Assembly (NCBI GenBank): GCA_025194985.1
Contig: JAOANE010000050.1
Span: 1-64,000, forward strand
From: Regnicoccus frigidus
GTDB lineage: Bacteria; Cyanobacteriota; Cyanobacteriia; PCC-6307; Cyanobiaceae
Length of the DNA: 64,000 nucleotides
Reading direction: 5' to 3'
In this document: in pieces, positions 1-9,013 of the stretch
Layout: every line of letters starts with the position of its first letter
How positions within the stretch are numbered: the stretch's first letter is position 1
Notes under the pieces: generated by a model
Seen by the model: the letters and a program-made list of their open reading frames with translations, nothing else
Database searches by the model: none
What the model was told of the DNA's origin: nothing
Made by a program: the position numbers and the translations under genes

Positions 1-2
1 AG

Positions 3-806
3 CTTGAATTCCAAGTCAATGACAGACGCTCCTTCGAGGAGTTTGTCGGCCTTGGCGTGATGAACAATATTCCGGATGCAACTACTGTGGCTTTTTTTAG
101 GGAGCGTCTCCGCAAGGCAGGGGTCATAGAGGAGCTGTTTGAGATGTTTGAGGCGTATCTCCGCACTCAAGGCCTTCAAGCTCGTGGAGGTCAGATCATC
201 GATGCAACTCTTGTCCCGGTTCCCAAGCAACGCAATACCCGCGAAGAGAACAAGGAAATCAAAGCAGGGAGGCTGCCGGAAGGCTGGGATGAAAGCCCAG
301 ATCGGTTGCAGCAGAAAGACTTAGACGCTCGATGGGTCAAGAAGAATGGTATCAGCTACTACGGCTACAAGAACAGCATCTGTATCGATGTTGACCATGG
401 ATTCATTCGCAGGTATGCAATTACACCAGCCAATATTCATGATAGTCAGATGCTTCCACGGCTCCTTGATCCAGAAAATGAGCACGACTTTGTATGGGCG
501 GACTCAGCCTATTCAGGGCAGTGCTTTGAAGAACTGCTTAGCTTGGGAGGCTTTGAAAGCCTGATCCATGCAAAGGGATCTCGCAGTCACCCGCTCAATG
601 AGGCAGCTAAGGACCTGAATCGTGTCAAGTCCGCAATTAGGACCTGTGTTGAGCATGTCTTTGGTTGCATGACCATGTCAATGGGTGGAAAGCTGACAAG
701 AAAGATTGGACTTCCAAAGAACGAGGCATGGTGGGGCCTCAAAAATCTGACCTTCAACTTCCTTCGATATCTTCAGCGCACGACCCAAGTGGTGGCAGCG
801 GCCTAA
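3..806 (+). CDS. IS5-family transposase, 5' end outside window
   Basis: DDE transposase that would cut and paste its own insertion sequence. The frame is open from the left edge of the window (LEFQVNDRRSFEEF...), so the true start lies upstream; the GTG/ATG at 57/60 are internal. Visible catalytic-region motifs are IIDATLVPVPKQRN (first Asp), WADSAYSG (second Asp) and CVEHVFG (Glu), in the order and spacing of IS5-type transposases. The reading frame is intact over 267 codons with no internal stop, so this copy may still be active. It borders the cytoskeletal gene island. Family assignment is firm; subgroup is not determined. Confidence 0.9.
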   Translation, partial: LEFQVNDRRSFEEFVGLGVMNNIPDATTVAFFRERLRKAGVIEELFEMFEAYLRTQGLQARGGQIIDATLVPVPKQRNTREENKEIKAGRLPEGWDESPDRLQQKDLDARWVKKNGISYYGYKNSICIDVDHGFIRRYAITPANIHDSQMLPRLLDPENEHDFVWADSAYSGQCFEELLSLGGFESLIHAKGSRSHPLNEAAKDLNRVKSAIRTCVEHVFGCMTMSMGGKLTRKIGLPKNEAWWGLKNLTFNFLRYLQRTTQVVAAA

Positions 807-873
807 GTCGCAGACGGACGAACCCTGATTGCAGGGTAACTTGTCAGTGTTTTTTGTCGGCTTCTGATTTTCC

Positions 874-895
874 GCCGCCCTCTGGCGGCTTTTTC
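874..895 (+). terminator. Rho-independent terminator after the transposase
   Basis: GCCGCC/GGCGGC stem of six base pairs with a CTCT loop (874-889), followed by TTTTTC. It lies 68 bases after the transposase stop and just before the convergent stop of the MotA-like gene, so it probably insulates the two. Confidence 0.7.
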
Positions 896-901
896 ATGCT
901 C

Positions 902-2287
902 TCAGAGCTGAGGTAGATTGGCCATTATTCGAGGTGCCCCAAAGGCGCTGGTGAGCTCATCGAGGCGCACCACATTGAGATTCCAGTTGGTGAGTGCACG
1001 CTCGAGTGCAGCGGCGAACACCTGGCAGCTTTCGGCCACTGAGGCATCGGTAGCCAGGCGAGCGCGGACTGATTCGGACACCTCCAAGGCCAGCTTGCGG
1101 TCGCGCATGACCTCCAGACGGGCTTCTCGCAGCTGCTTGCTGGCTTCCGTCGACGATTGGGTGCTCTGCTCCAGCGACAAGGTGGCCTGCTGCAGCGATT
1201 GAATCTCCTGTTGCATCTGCTGGCTGGCGAGTCGGCAGGTCTGCAGTTCTGTTTCGGCCGTTTTGGCGAGCAACTTCCATTCCGATTGGCTGAGCATCAG
1301 CCCATCTCGCACATCGATCAAGCGGGCACTGAGGCCATCGGAACTGGCTGTGATCTGCTCCTGGGATTCCTGTAGACCTCGTACCGATTGCTGCAAGGTC
1401 GAGGCGAAGTCAGTGTCACGAAAAGCCTGTGCCGCCTGCACGAAATCCTGCCCGCTTTCGTTGAAGGCATTGGCAACGCTGCCGAGCTGGCGAACGGCAA
1501 TCTGTGCCTGGGAGGTGAGTGTGGTGTTGACACTGAAAATCTCCTTGAGCTTGGCGGAGAAAGCCTCGTTCATGGCTGATTCGACTGCTGCATGGATGGC
1601 GACAGGCAGTTCAAGGCTGGTTGCATTCAGATCCTGAATCGATTGGCGTAGGGGAGCCATCACCTTGCTGTCGAGCTGCTGGGGAAGCACCGTCTCCAGC
1701 CAGCTGCTCAACAGGGCTTCACAGCGCTCCAGAGCATTCCTGGTGCCGACGATCTGCGTCCAGATCAGCACGAGCAAACTCAGAAAGAGACCGACCAGGC
1801 TCGTCTGAAACGCGGCTCCCATGGGGGCCACAATTCCCGAGAGGGCTGTCATGGTTTCTTCGGTGCTGGCATTCTTGCCCAGGGCTCCAGCGATCTCACT
1901 CAGACCAACGGTCAGGCCGGCAAAGGTACCCAGAAGGCCCATCGAGATCAGGATCCCCGGGGCTTGCTGCAGCCAGCTCTGGGCTGATGCCGCTGTGATC
2001 TGACCAGAAAAAAAGGGCAGGGAGATGGTTTCGATCTCACCAGCACTGAATTCGGCGGTATCGACCTGATCGACATGGCAGAGCAGCGCGATGTAGCGAG
2101 TCTTGATGCGCTCGAGTCGATCACCCAGCTCCGGAATCTCCGAGTCGTCCTGGTGGAGCTGGGCCAGCCTGGTCGCCAATGGGCTGGTCAGGCGTGCCAG
2201 CCTGCGCGAGAGGTCAATCGCCAGAAAGGCCACCACCACCATCACAATCAGGATGACGACTTTTGAGAGATTGATCAGGTCGTCCAT
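902..2287 (-). CDS. MotA/TolQ/ExbB-family channel with long coiled tail (ZorA-like)
   Basis: Predicted inner-membrane proton-channel subunit, 461 aa. Hydrophobic segments lie at about residues 8-25, 108-130 and 153-178. The second carries GLLGTFAGLTVGL and the third AFQTSLVGLFLSL, the paired-helix signature of the MotA/ExbB/TolQ superfamily. Residues 180-461 form a long Gln/Ser/Leu-rich, probably coiled-coil cytoplasmic tail, an architecture known from ZorA of the Zorya defence system. No ZorB-like (OmpA/MotB) partner is seen nearby. It faces away from the coiled-coil gene at 2463, with a 175-base shared upstream region, and sits beside a tubulin-like and an actin-like NTPase. Fold assignment is good; coupling to ion flow is inferred. 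Confidence 0.75.
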   Translation of the reverse strand: MDDLINLSKVVILIVMVVVAFLAIDLSRRLARLTSPLATRLAQLHQDDSEIPELGDRLERIKTRYIALLCHVDQVDTAEFSAGEIETISLPFFSGQITAASAQSWLQQAPGILISMGLLGTFAGLTVGLSEIAGALGKNASTEETMTALSGIVAPMGAAFQTSLVGLFLSLLVLIWTQIVGTRNALERCEALLSSWLETVLPQQLDSKVMAPLRQSIQDLNATSLELPVAIHAAVESAMNEAFSAKLKEIFSVNTTLTSQAQIAVRQLGSVANAFNESGQDFVQAAQAFRDTDFASTLQQSVRGLQESQEQITASSDGLSARLIDVRDGLMLSQSEWKLLAKTAETELQTCRLASQQMQQEIQSLQQATLSLEQSTQSSTEASKQLREARLEVMRDRKLALEVSESVRARLATDASVAESCQVFAAALERALTNWNLNVVRLDELTSAFGAPRIMANLPQL

Positions 2288-2462
2288 CAGGCGAAACGGT
2301 GCGTGAACATCTGGTGATGATGAGTATCTTCCATGCTAGTCACCGGTCTTAGGGGATGGCTCCATCCAGTTGGCTTGCACAGGCCGGCTTGAATCCTCGA
2401 ATCACACCAGAGAACATGGTTAAGCTGAATCAGCAAGGCAAGCAAGGGCAAGGACGCCGACC
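2288..2462. promoter_or_regulatory. Divergent intergenic region of the cytoskeletal island
   Basis: This 175-base AT-richer segment separates the minus-strand channel gene (start 2287) from the plus-strand coiled-coil gene (GTG start 2463). It must hold both promoters. I could not pick convincing -35/-10 pairs or an operator by eye. Confidence 0.4.
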
Positions 2463-3176
2463 GTGGAGGACAGCAAAATTGTCGTATCTCTCAAGTTTCT
2501 GCTGAGCAGCGTCAAGAAACTCAGTGACACCTTCATCGCCAGCGAGGAAAAGCTCACGCTGAGCTTGAAGGGTGTTGCCACTGATGTGGATGATCTGCAG
2601 GAGCGAATTGAGTGGCTGGAGAAGCAGCTGGTGGATCTCAGTGATAGCGCCCTGGTGGCTGCTCGCCCGCTGATGACACCAACATTGCCGGTGCACTCCG
2701 ACAGCGAAGAGCGTGTTGTGCCGGCCCTCAATCTTTCCTTGGAGGCCATTCTTGATGCCTATGCGAGCACTCCAGTTCTGCTGGAGCCCTTCGCTCGGCC
2801 ATGTAGCGTCAATGGTCGCACCCTCAGCGGTGAGATCGATGGCGTGGAGCTCGAGCTGTTTGTGCAGGGAACCACCTGGGCATTGGCAGGCCTCGATGGG
2901 GAGTGGTTGCTGGTGCCCCGGCCGGGAACCCTGGAGCGCCGGACTCAATTGGACTCACTTGAGCGGCTTTATAGCATCGAAGGTGTGAAGCAGTTTCCAG
3001 CCCTCCTGCATCTGATCCGACCGGCCAGAGCTGAAGCGGTGGTGCATGGCCGTAGATGGCAACTCAAGGAGAAAGGAGTGTTGAGCATGACTCCCGACCC
3101 CCTCAAGGCGAACATCTCAGGGCGCCTGGCTGAGCTTGAGCTTCGTTTGGCCAGGCTGGAAGCGTCTTCCAACTGA
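2463..3176 (+). CDS. Coiled-coil protein sharing a C-terminal domain with the 3178-4155 gene
   Basis: 237 aa, no membrane segment or signal peptide. Residues about 1-60 are heptad-like and probably coiled coil. A middle/C-terminal beta-rich domain contains WLLVPRPGTLERR, LYSIEG and RRWQLKEKGVL; the last 30 residues are again coiled coil (RLAELELRLARLE). The domain aligns with the C-terminus of the convergent 3178-4155 product (WLCPTAQTLESF, IYDYEE, IWEVISKGIVL), so the two are likely paralogous parts of one machine. The start is GTG because TAA at 2421 closes the frame upstream and no ATG lies between. Its stop is one base from the stop of the convergent gene. Function unknown. Confidence 0.7.
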   Translation: MEDSKIVVSLKFLLSSVKKLSDTFIASEEKLTLSLKGVATDVDDLQERIEWLEKQLVDLSDSALVAARPLMTPTLPVHSDSEERVVPALNLSLEAILDAYASTPVLLEPFARPCSVNGRTLSGEIDGVELELFVQGTTWALAGLDGEWLLVPRPGTLERRTQLDSLERLYSIEGVKQFPALLHLIRPARAEAVVHGRRWQLKEKGVLSMTPDPLKANISGRLAELELRLARLEASSN

Positions 3177-3177
3177 T

Positions 3178-4155
3178 TCAGATGGGCGCAAGCACGATTC
3201 CTTTGGATATGACCTCCCAGATTCCCTCGTCAACTTGCATCACTTCAGCGGGCTTCTTTAATTCAGCGAACGAGATCGAGGTCTGCTCTTCATAGTCATA
3301 GATCCCCTTCTGGGGCTTGTTTGTCGTGAAGCTCTCCAGGGTCTGGGCGGTTGGACAGAGCCAGTGTCTGCCGCCACGCTGAATCAGCAAATAGCTCCCA
3401 CCTCCAGTGACAACCTGCAATTGGGTTCTGCTTGTTGAGGTGCCCCGCGTCATTGCCTCTTCTGATTCCTGGGTAATATTCAGCCCTGCCACCGTTAACT
3501 CACGAATCGTGGCCCTGTCGTTGCGTTGAACAGCAGCTGAGTAGTCGGCCGTGACCTCGTCGGCAGGGGATACCGGCGGTGGCGTTGGATGGAGGCCGAG
3601 TGCGGACGGCTCGGGCGGGATAAGCTTTGCCGTGACAGTAGAGATTAAGTTGTCGTGTTTTGATAATTGCTCTCGGAATCCAGCTTGGCTGGCGGCAAGT
3701 TGCTTGTTGATCGACAGTAGTTTTTGAGTTGTGCTTGCTTCGCGCTCCACGAGGCCGCGCTTTATCGTATTGATTTCAAGCTGGTATTTCTCCATATCCT
3801 TTAATTTGCTCTCGAGTGCTCTGAGGCGCTTGCGTGCATCCAGCCTGTGTGGGCGAAGCCACCAATAGATGATCGCCAGGGAGCTCACCCCTGATAAAAA
3901 TCCCAGCCCAGCCATGGCGGCCCAGCCGATCTCCCAGGGATCAACAGAAGAATCAGTTCGCTGTGCTATCGCTATAAAGCGATCAGGTGTATCTGCTGTG
4001 GTTTGCGTTGCAGCGCGAGCCGATGTTATTTGGGTGCTGCTTTGAACTTCGGGCTGTATTAGGGCTGGCAGAGTGACCACAAGCGATAAGGCCGTTGCCC
4101 CAGCAAGAATGAAAGGCAGGGGCGATCGCGAGCTTTGACTCTTCAGAAACTGCAT
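3178..4155 (-). CDS. Membrane-anchored coiled-coil protein of the cytoskeletal operon
   Basis: About 325 aa from ATG 4155. The frame is open to 4215, which would overlap the upstream ATPase gene by 29 bases; neither start has a clear ribosome site. An N-terminal hydrophobic stretch (LPFILAGATALSLVVTLPAL) and a second one (AAMAGLGFLSGVSSLAIIYW) are separated by a Ser/Thr/Gln-rich, presumably periplasmic segment. A charged coiled coil of some 70 residues and a Pro-rich linker follow, then a C-terminal domain shared with the 2463-3176 product. Last gene of the minus-strand operon. Topology suggests a bridge between membrane and a cytoplasmic partner. Function unknown. Confidence 0.7.
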   Translation of the reverse strand: MQFLKSQSSRSPLPFILAGATALSLVVTLPALIQPEVQSSTQITSARAATQTTADTPDRFIAIAQRTDSSVDPWEIGWAAMAGLGFLSGVSSLAIIYWWLRPHRLDARKRLRALESKLKDMEKYQLEINTIKRGLVEREASTTQKLLSINKQLAASQAGFREQLSKHDNLISTVTAKLIPPEPSALGLHPTPPPVSPADEVTADYSAAVQRNDRATIRELTVAGLNITQESEEAMTRGTSTSRTQLQVVTGGGSYLLIQRGGRHWLCPTAQTLESFTTNKPQKGIYDYEEQTSISFAELKKPAEVMQVDEGIWEVISKGIVLAPI

Positions 4156-4186
4156 GATGACTAAGCAGGTGCCACAGGGGAAAGAA

Positions 4187-7100
4187 TCAGAAACGCTCGG
4201 CCCACTCACGGGCAAGGATCGTGATCAGGGCGCGCAGGCCCATCACAAACGCTGGTTCGGGCTCAAGGTCGCCGATCTCCTTGCCAACTTCGCCTTGGGC
4301 AAAGGCCTGTGCCTGCGTCGCTACATCATCCCAAAGGCTGTCGAGGGAAATCAGCTTGCGAATCGGCAGAAGACTGCTGATCTTTGCAGAGCCCAGAGCT
4401 TCGTCGTAGTTGCTGACAAACTTGCGCAACTCTGTGAGACCTCCAAGCTCGTAACTGTCTAGAAGATTGATGTTATTAGGAATCTCAATGCGATCCAACG
4501 GCCCAAAGGTAATGCCGTTGATCACAAGCTCTTCGCCGGAGAACATCAGGTCTTTGCGGGGATCAAAATTTCCCTGGAGATTGACGCCCTTGCTGATCAA
4601 GCCGCATGCTGTCTCATCCTTAAAAGCATTGGAGAGAGTTGTGGGAGCAGCTCCCTGGCGGCTCTCTACAAATCCAGAGCTCCTGCGCTGCAGCTCTTCC
4701 ATCAGGATGTCGGCATCGCAGCCTTTGGAGAAAGCCCCACTCTCGTCGAGCCAGTTGATGAAACGGGCACCGTTGCCGCCCAGATACACCGGCATTGCAG
4801 CCTGCTTGCGAAGGCGCCCCTCCCTGGCCAAGGCTTTGAGAACCAGGCCGAGGTAGTGGTAAATCCCGCCAAAGCTCACCGCCATCAGGCTGATAAAGCC
4901 CAATAGTTGCTTGTCCTGCTCGGCTCGATGAATGGGCATGCGATCCTGCAGCAGTTCATCGGAGGCATAGCGCAGACAATTATCCAGCCAGCTGTTGAAG
5001 TTTGGATCCTGTCTGAGCTTGGCATCATCTTTCGCGATCTCTCCAGTGACCCCAGGTGCAAACAGAAATTGAATGAACGAGGGTTTTGATTGAAGAATGC
5101 TGGTGCAGATGTTGCGCCCAGCAAAGGGGATAGAAACCTGGTGCAGAAGCCCATTGTCCTGCCAGATGCTGATGTCGGTAGTGCCGCCACCTACATCCAG
5201 GCAGGCAGTATGAATCATCTGCCGGCCAAGATAGTTGCCGAAATAGCTGGCAAAAGCCACGGCTTCGGTCTGCAGACCTCCTTCCCCGCCATCCTCCACG
5301 AGCTGATGGCTCAGGCCTGTCAGAGCAGTGAGCTCCTGGCAGAGATCTCCCCACTGGCGCCTGTAGTTACGTGCTTCATTAGGCGAAAAGGCACTTGGAT
5401 AAGAAACAGCCCATTGCACTTCTGCAGCACCACCAGCTGCAGCATTGCTGCTGATCAACAGGGCCAACTCTTTGAGGAATGGCTTCTGATAATTCAGTTG
5501 GCGCCACTTGAACCCTGTATGAACGCCGTTACCGCGCATCGCCAGGGCATTGGTGCTGGGCCACTGGACCCGAGCCTGATGATAGAGATCTGGAACTTTC
5601 CCTTTGACCTCCTGCCAGCCATAGGTGTTCAGGGCAGTGGACGTTGGCGGATTGGAATCTTTGGGAAGTAACAGCTCTGGGATGAAGAATTTATATAAGA
5701 GATTTAGCTGGTTTTCCTTTTGGGCCAGCGTCAAAGGAATGACGCGTGTTTCCAGAGGCTTACGAGCTGGACCGGTCCCGTCTTGGATGAAGAAATTGGT
5801 GAAGGAGGTGCCGAAATCAAACCCCACTCGCCAGGTGGCAGACATGTTTCCAGGCGGCGGTGGTGGATTAACTGGAATCAGCCCACACACCTCTCCTCTT
5901 TCAATCACTTTGATCAGGTCTGGAAATCGCTCAGAGGTGAAATACTTGACGTTTTCCTGGCCGTCTCGACCCGTGTGCAGTTCATAATCGCTGAAGCCAT
6001 CAACCGTCAGGCCTGTGCTGCTGTCCTCACAGAAAATATAGTAGTTCTTCCACTTTTGATCGGGAATGTTGGGCCAGAGTGTGATCACTGGCAGGTCTTC
6101 ATCGATCAGGTTCTGCTCCTTGATCGGAAATACTCTGGTGATCGGATAAGGATCCCTCTGCCCTTTTAATCTCAGCATCAGGGTCAGCTCGATCGCCATG
6201 CCGCCACCGGTCTGCACAAGCCTGAGGGAGCAGCTTTTGGCGAGTTCGGCGCTGCTGAACAGCTCACGCATCCGTGGCTGAAGTGGCAGCAGAGGCGTGA
6301 CGGGATTGCCGTTCACCATCGGTTGGCCCTCTAGCCGATTTGGCAACCAGGAATTCACCAATGCCGCTGGCCCTGGCAGCAGGAATAGCTCTGCAAGGAA
6401 GATATCGTCCGGGGTCAGAACTTCAATCGTGTCGCCATAGAGCCGCAGCAGCTGGTTCTTGTCATACCCCACTGATTCCAGGGTTGCTGCTGCATGCAGG
6501 GTGATCTCGTTGGCGGGAAGACCAAGCCGATTGGGCATCTCCCGATCAACCAGAATCACCGGCCGATTTTCGGCTGGAGTCTTCGCCAAGGGGCGTTGGC
6601 GGCGATCCTCCAGCACGAGTTCTGCGTTGCTCGGGCTGGTGCCACCCTTGGCAGCCCTCGCGAGGAGTGCCACTGCTGTTGGTCGTGGTGGCAGGCTGAC
6701 AATGCGGTTGTCGGAGAGAATGGGATCGAGAGATCGGCTATCGCTCAATCGTTGAATGAAACCGCTTAACACCTGGGCCATCTGGTTGGCCATCAACTGA
6801 TTGTTGCGATCGGGAGCCGTGAGAATGCCTCGGCTGATATGACTGAGCCAAGCTGCGAGTGACTGCCGATGCTGGGCTCCCAGGCAGCTGGTCGGAGCAC
6901 TGAAACAGCCTTCAGCCGTCCACTTCATCCCCTGGATCGCAGCAGGCAGATGGACCGCTGGGCAGAGCACCGTGACCGGTGATGTGAAGCCAACCACCAC
7001 CCCGTCAACCTTCAGCACATGCAGGGTTGCCCAGGGGTTGCTGCCATCGGTCAGGGTGTAAAGCGCTTTTGCACCGCTTGGTTTTGATCCGAACAGGCTG

Positions 7101-7483
7101 CGGGCAAAGGGGCCAACGGCTTCATCCTGCTGTTCGATGTACTCCGCCAGACTGACCTGCTCTGCTTCTAGTTTCAAGCCGTAGATTTCCCACAGGCCAA
7201 CGGTGGCGAAACAGCCGAAGAGTTCCTCGAGCAGGGCCTTGCCTGTGGGATACCGAGGATTGATCACCGCCTGCTCAAACTGCAGCGCCCTCGACCAAGG
7301 AGAGGGCAGTGAATTCACCCGGCTGCTGGCAACTTCGTACACGAGGCTGTCGGCAATGGTGCCTAAGTTCTGCTGGTCACGGCTTTGCCATTCGCCCGAG
7401 CGCGAACCTCCCGCCAGGGGGGGATCTGTTTTCGGGAACCAGGGATATTGAAGGATGGTCTCGGCGGTGTTGTCAGGGGCCAT
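4187..7483 (-). CDS. Very large actin/Hsp70-fold ATPase (SrfB-like?)
   Basis: 1098 aa. The C-terminal half holds the three actin-superfamily nucleotide motifs in order: phosphate-1 VGFDFGTSFTNF near residue 550, phosphate-2 CLDVGGGTTDISIW near 760 and adenosine motif VYLGGNGARFINWL near 898. The first roughly 540 residues match nothing I recognise and end at a PPPPPG linker. No signal peptide or membrane helix, so probably cytosolic. It lies 23 bases after the tubulin-like gene, so co-expression is likely. The size and layout recall SrfB-type proteins, but I cannot confirm that family. Expected to bind ATP and possibly polymerise or act as a chaperone-like switch; that part is inference. Confidence 0.75.
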   Translation of the reverse strand: MAPDNTAETILQYPWFPKTDPPLAGGSRSGEWQSRDQQNLGTIADSLVYEVASSRVNSLPSPWSRALQFEQAVINPRYPTGKALLEELFGCFATVGLWEIYGLKLEAEQVSLAEYIEQQDEAVGPFARSLFGSKPSGAKALYTLTDGSNPWATLHVLKVDGVVVGFTSPVTVLCPAVHLPAAIQGMKWTAEGCFSAPTSCLGAQHRQSLAAWLSHISRGILTAPDRNNQLMANQMAQVLSGFIQRLSDSRSLDPILSDNRIVSLPPRPTAVALLARAAKGGTSPSNAELVLEDRRQRPLAKTPAENRPVILVDREMPNRLGLPANEITLHAAATLESVGYDKNQLLRLYGDTIEVLTPDDIFLAELFLLPGPAALVNSWLPNRLEGQPMVNGNPVTPLLPLQPRMRELFSSAELAKSCSLRLVQTGGGMAIELTLMLRLKGQRDPYPITRVFPIKEQNLIDEDLPVITLWPNIPDQKWKNYYIFCEDSSTGLTVDGFSDYELHTGRDGQENVKYFTSERFPDLIKVIERGEVCGLIPVNPPPPPGNMSATWRVGFDFGTSFTNFFIQDGTGPARKPLETRVIPLTLAQKENQLNLLYKFFIPELLLPKDSNPPTSTALNTYGWQEVKGKVPDLYHQARVQWPSTNALAMRGNGVHTGFKWRQLNYQKPFLKELALLISSNAAAGGAAEVQWAVSYPSAFSPNEARNYRRQWGDLCQELTALTGLSHQLVEDGGEGGLQTEAVAFASYFGNYLGRQMIHTACLDVGGGTTDISIWQDNGLLHQVSIPFAGRNICTSILQSKPSFIQFLFAPGVTGEIAKDDAKLRQDPNFNSWLDNCLRYASDELLQDRMPIHRAEQDKQLLGFISLMAVSFGGIYHYLGLVLKALAREGRLRKQAAMPVYLGGNGARFINWLDESGAFSKGCDADILMEELQRRSSGFVESRQGAAPTTLSNAFKDETACGLISKGVNLQGNFDPRKDLMFSGEELVINGITFGPLDRIEIPNNINLLDSYELGGLTELRKFVSNYDEALGSAKISSLLPIRKLISLDSLWDDVATQAQAFAQGEVGKEIGDLEPEPAFVMGLRALITILAREWAERF

Positions 7484-7506
7484 GGCGTCAGTGATGGTGG
7501 TGCGAG

Positions 7507-9012
7507 TCAGAAACTGAGTGTCCAGAGGGTGTCGGCCAGACCTGCCACACCGTTATGGGGGATGTCTTCGGGAGTGAGCTTGTCCATCTGGACCTTGATG
7601 TCTTCCACCATGTCTTGGCGCTCTTCCCTGGTTGGGCGCGCTGAACCTTTCACGACGCGATCCAGGGCATTGTCATAGTTGGGATTGCGCTGCAGCAAAC
7701 TCTGGGTGAACAGCTCCTGGTTGAAGCCGGAACCGGTGTTGCTGCTGAACTGGTTGAGCCACTGCAGCAGGGTTTCGACATAGGCGTCGATGGCTGACTT
7801 GAGGTTCAGTTCTTCCGTACTGCGGATGCTGGGACGGCCTCCCTGGGTTCCTGTGGCCTTACCGCTGGGCTGAAAGAACTGCCGCGCCCAGGGGGCACCG
7901 CTGAGGAAAGAACCCATCGAGAGTTTCTGGGCTGCATCGAGTTCAAGACTGAAGTTGTTCAGCCAGGCCACCGCAAACCGGGCTCCGCGGGAGAGGCCCT
8001 CACCAACGATCTCATGATCGGGAATGTCGTTCCAGCTGATCTGATTCGCTGTGGCACGGCTGAGCACATAGGCGTAGCCAGGCTGGGAGGCTGGTTGGAG
8101 ACTATGACGTAATCCCAGCCCCGCCAGCAACTCCACCAGATGGGCAGCGTTGCTTTGGGAGCGGCCGCCGATGCTGAAGCCATAGCGGGCTTTGATGTCG
8201 CTGCCGATCAGGTAGACATGATCGAAGCAGCTGGTTCCGCTACTGCGCAGGTACTGCAGGGCGGCATCTGTATTGAGCTGAAAGTTGCGGGCTTCGGCAT
8301 GGACGCCCGTGCCCTCCTGTCCCTGGCCCTCGAAGTCGAAATAGGGCAGCAGCAGTGAGGCATTGACGCGGACTCTGGTCAAGCCAAGCTCAGCGAGCCA
8401 TGTCTTGAGCATCTGCCCGAGGGTGGGCACTCCTGAGGCTCCAGTCCCTCCGAAAACGCTGCCGAAGAGGTGGATGATTGGAGTGTCGCCAGCACCGGCT
8501 GCCGCCTGGATATCACTGAGCATCTGTTGCCACTGCCCCGTCTGGGCTTCGCTCGCCAGGCTGATCCGGCTCATGACCGCTGAACCGATTGGCGGCCGTC
8601 CCCGGAAGCCCACATCGAGCTCAGCGCTTTGCTCCTCCGGTGGGAACAGGCAGTCGAACAGGGCGGCCAGGCCACTGGCCTGGGTCCGCAGCACGGCTTT
8701 GGGGAACACCTGATCCAAGCTGATGGCTCCCGATGCATTGCTCAGCGGGCTCCAGGTGCCGTAGTTGCGCAGCTCTCCGCGAGCGAAGTGTTCAGCCTTG
8801 TTTCCCAGCAAGGAGCGCATCTTGTCGTAGCGATCCATGGCGGTCTGAGCACGGGCCCGCAGGGTGCTCTGCTGATCGGGTTCCACCAGGAAGGTGCCGA
8901 GCCGCGGAGGCTGATCGCTGCCGTTTTGGAGCAGACCGCAGGCATGGAGATGGCAGAGAGCTTCGAGGCACTTGGCCCCGCTGCCCCCCACACCGATGGC
9001 GAAAAGACTCAT
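7507..9012 (-). CDS. FtsZ/tubulin-like GTPase (Tubulin_2 type)
   Basis: 501 aa from ATG 9012. This start is preferred over 9042 because GGGAGGG lies just upstream and the stop of the preceding gene is one base away. The N-terminus MSLFAIGVGGSGAK is the first nucleotide loop of the tubulin superfamily. Near residues 180-191, HLFGSVFGGTGASG is the glycine-rich tubulin signature loop (GGGTGSG in FtsZ). A distant FtsZ-like family is known with VWA partners in a predicted membrane-remodelling system, which fits the VWA gene two genes upstream. Not the division FtsZ, since it is longer and lacks its classic sequence. Polymerisation is inferred from fold only. Confidence 0.8.
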   Translation of the reverse strand: MSLFAIGVGGSGAKCLEALCHLHACGLLQNGSDQPPRLGTFLVEPDQQSTLRARAQTAMDRYDKMRSLLGNKAEHFARGELRNYGTWSPLSNASGAISLDQVFPKAVLRTQASGLAALFDCLFPPEEQSAELDVGFRGRPPIGSAVMSRISLASEAQTGQWQQMLSDIQAAAGAGDTPIIHLFGSVFGGTGASGVPTLGQMLKTWLAELGLTRVRVNASLLLPYFDFEGQGQEGTGVHAEARNFQLNTDAALQYLRSSGTSCFDHVYLIGSDIKARYGFSIGGRSQSNAAHLVELLAGLGLRHSLQPASQPGYAYVLSRATANQISWNDIPDHEIVGEGLSRGARFAVAWLNNFSLELDAAQKLSMGSFLSGAPWARQFFQPSGKATGTQGGRPSIRSTEELNLKSAIDAYVETLLQWLNQFSSNTGSGFNQELFTQSLLQRNPNYDNALDRVVKGSARPTREERQDMVEDIKVQMDKLTPEDIPHNGVAGLADTLWTLSF

Positions 9013-9013
9013 C

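Noticed and set aside
7507..9012. Cell-division FtsZ
   Set aside because: Too long, different loop sequences and accessory context with VWA and actin-fold genes; the housekeeping ftsZ is expected elsewhere.
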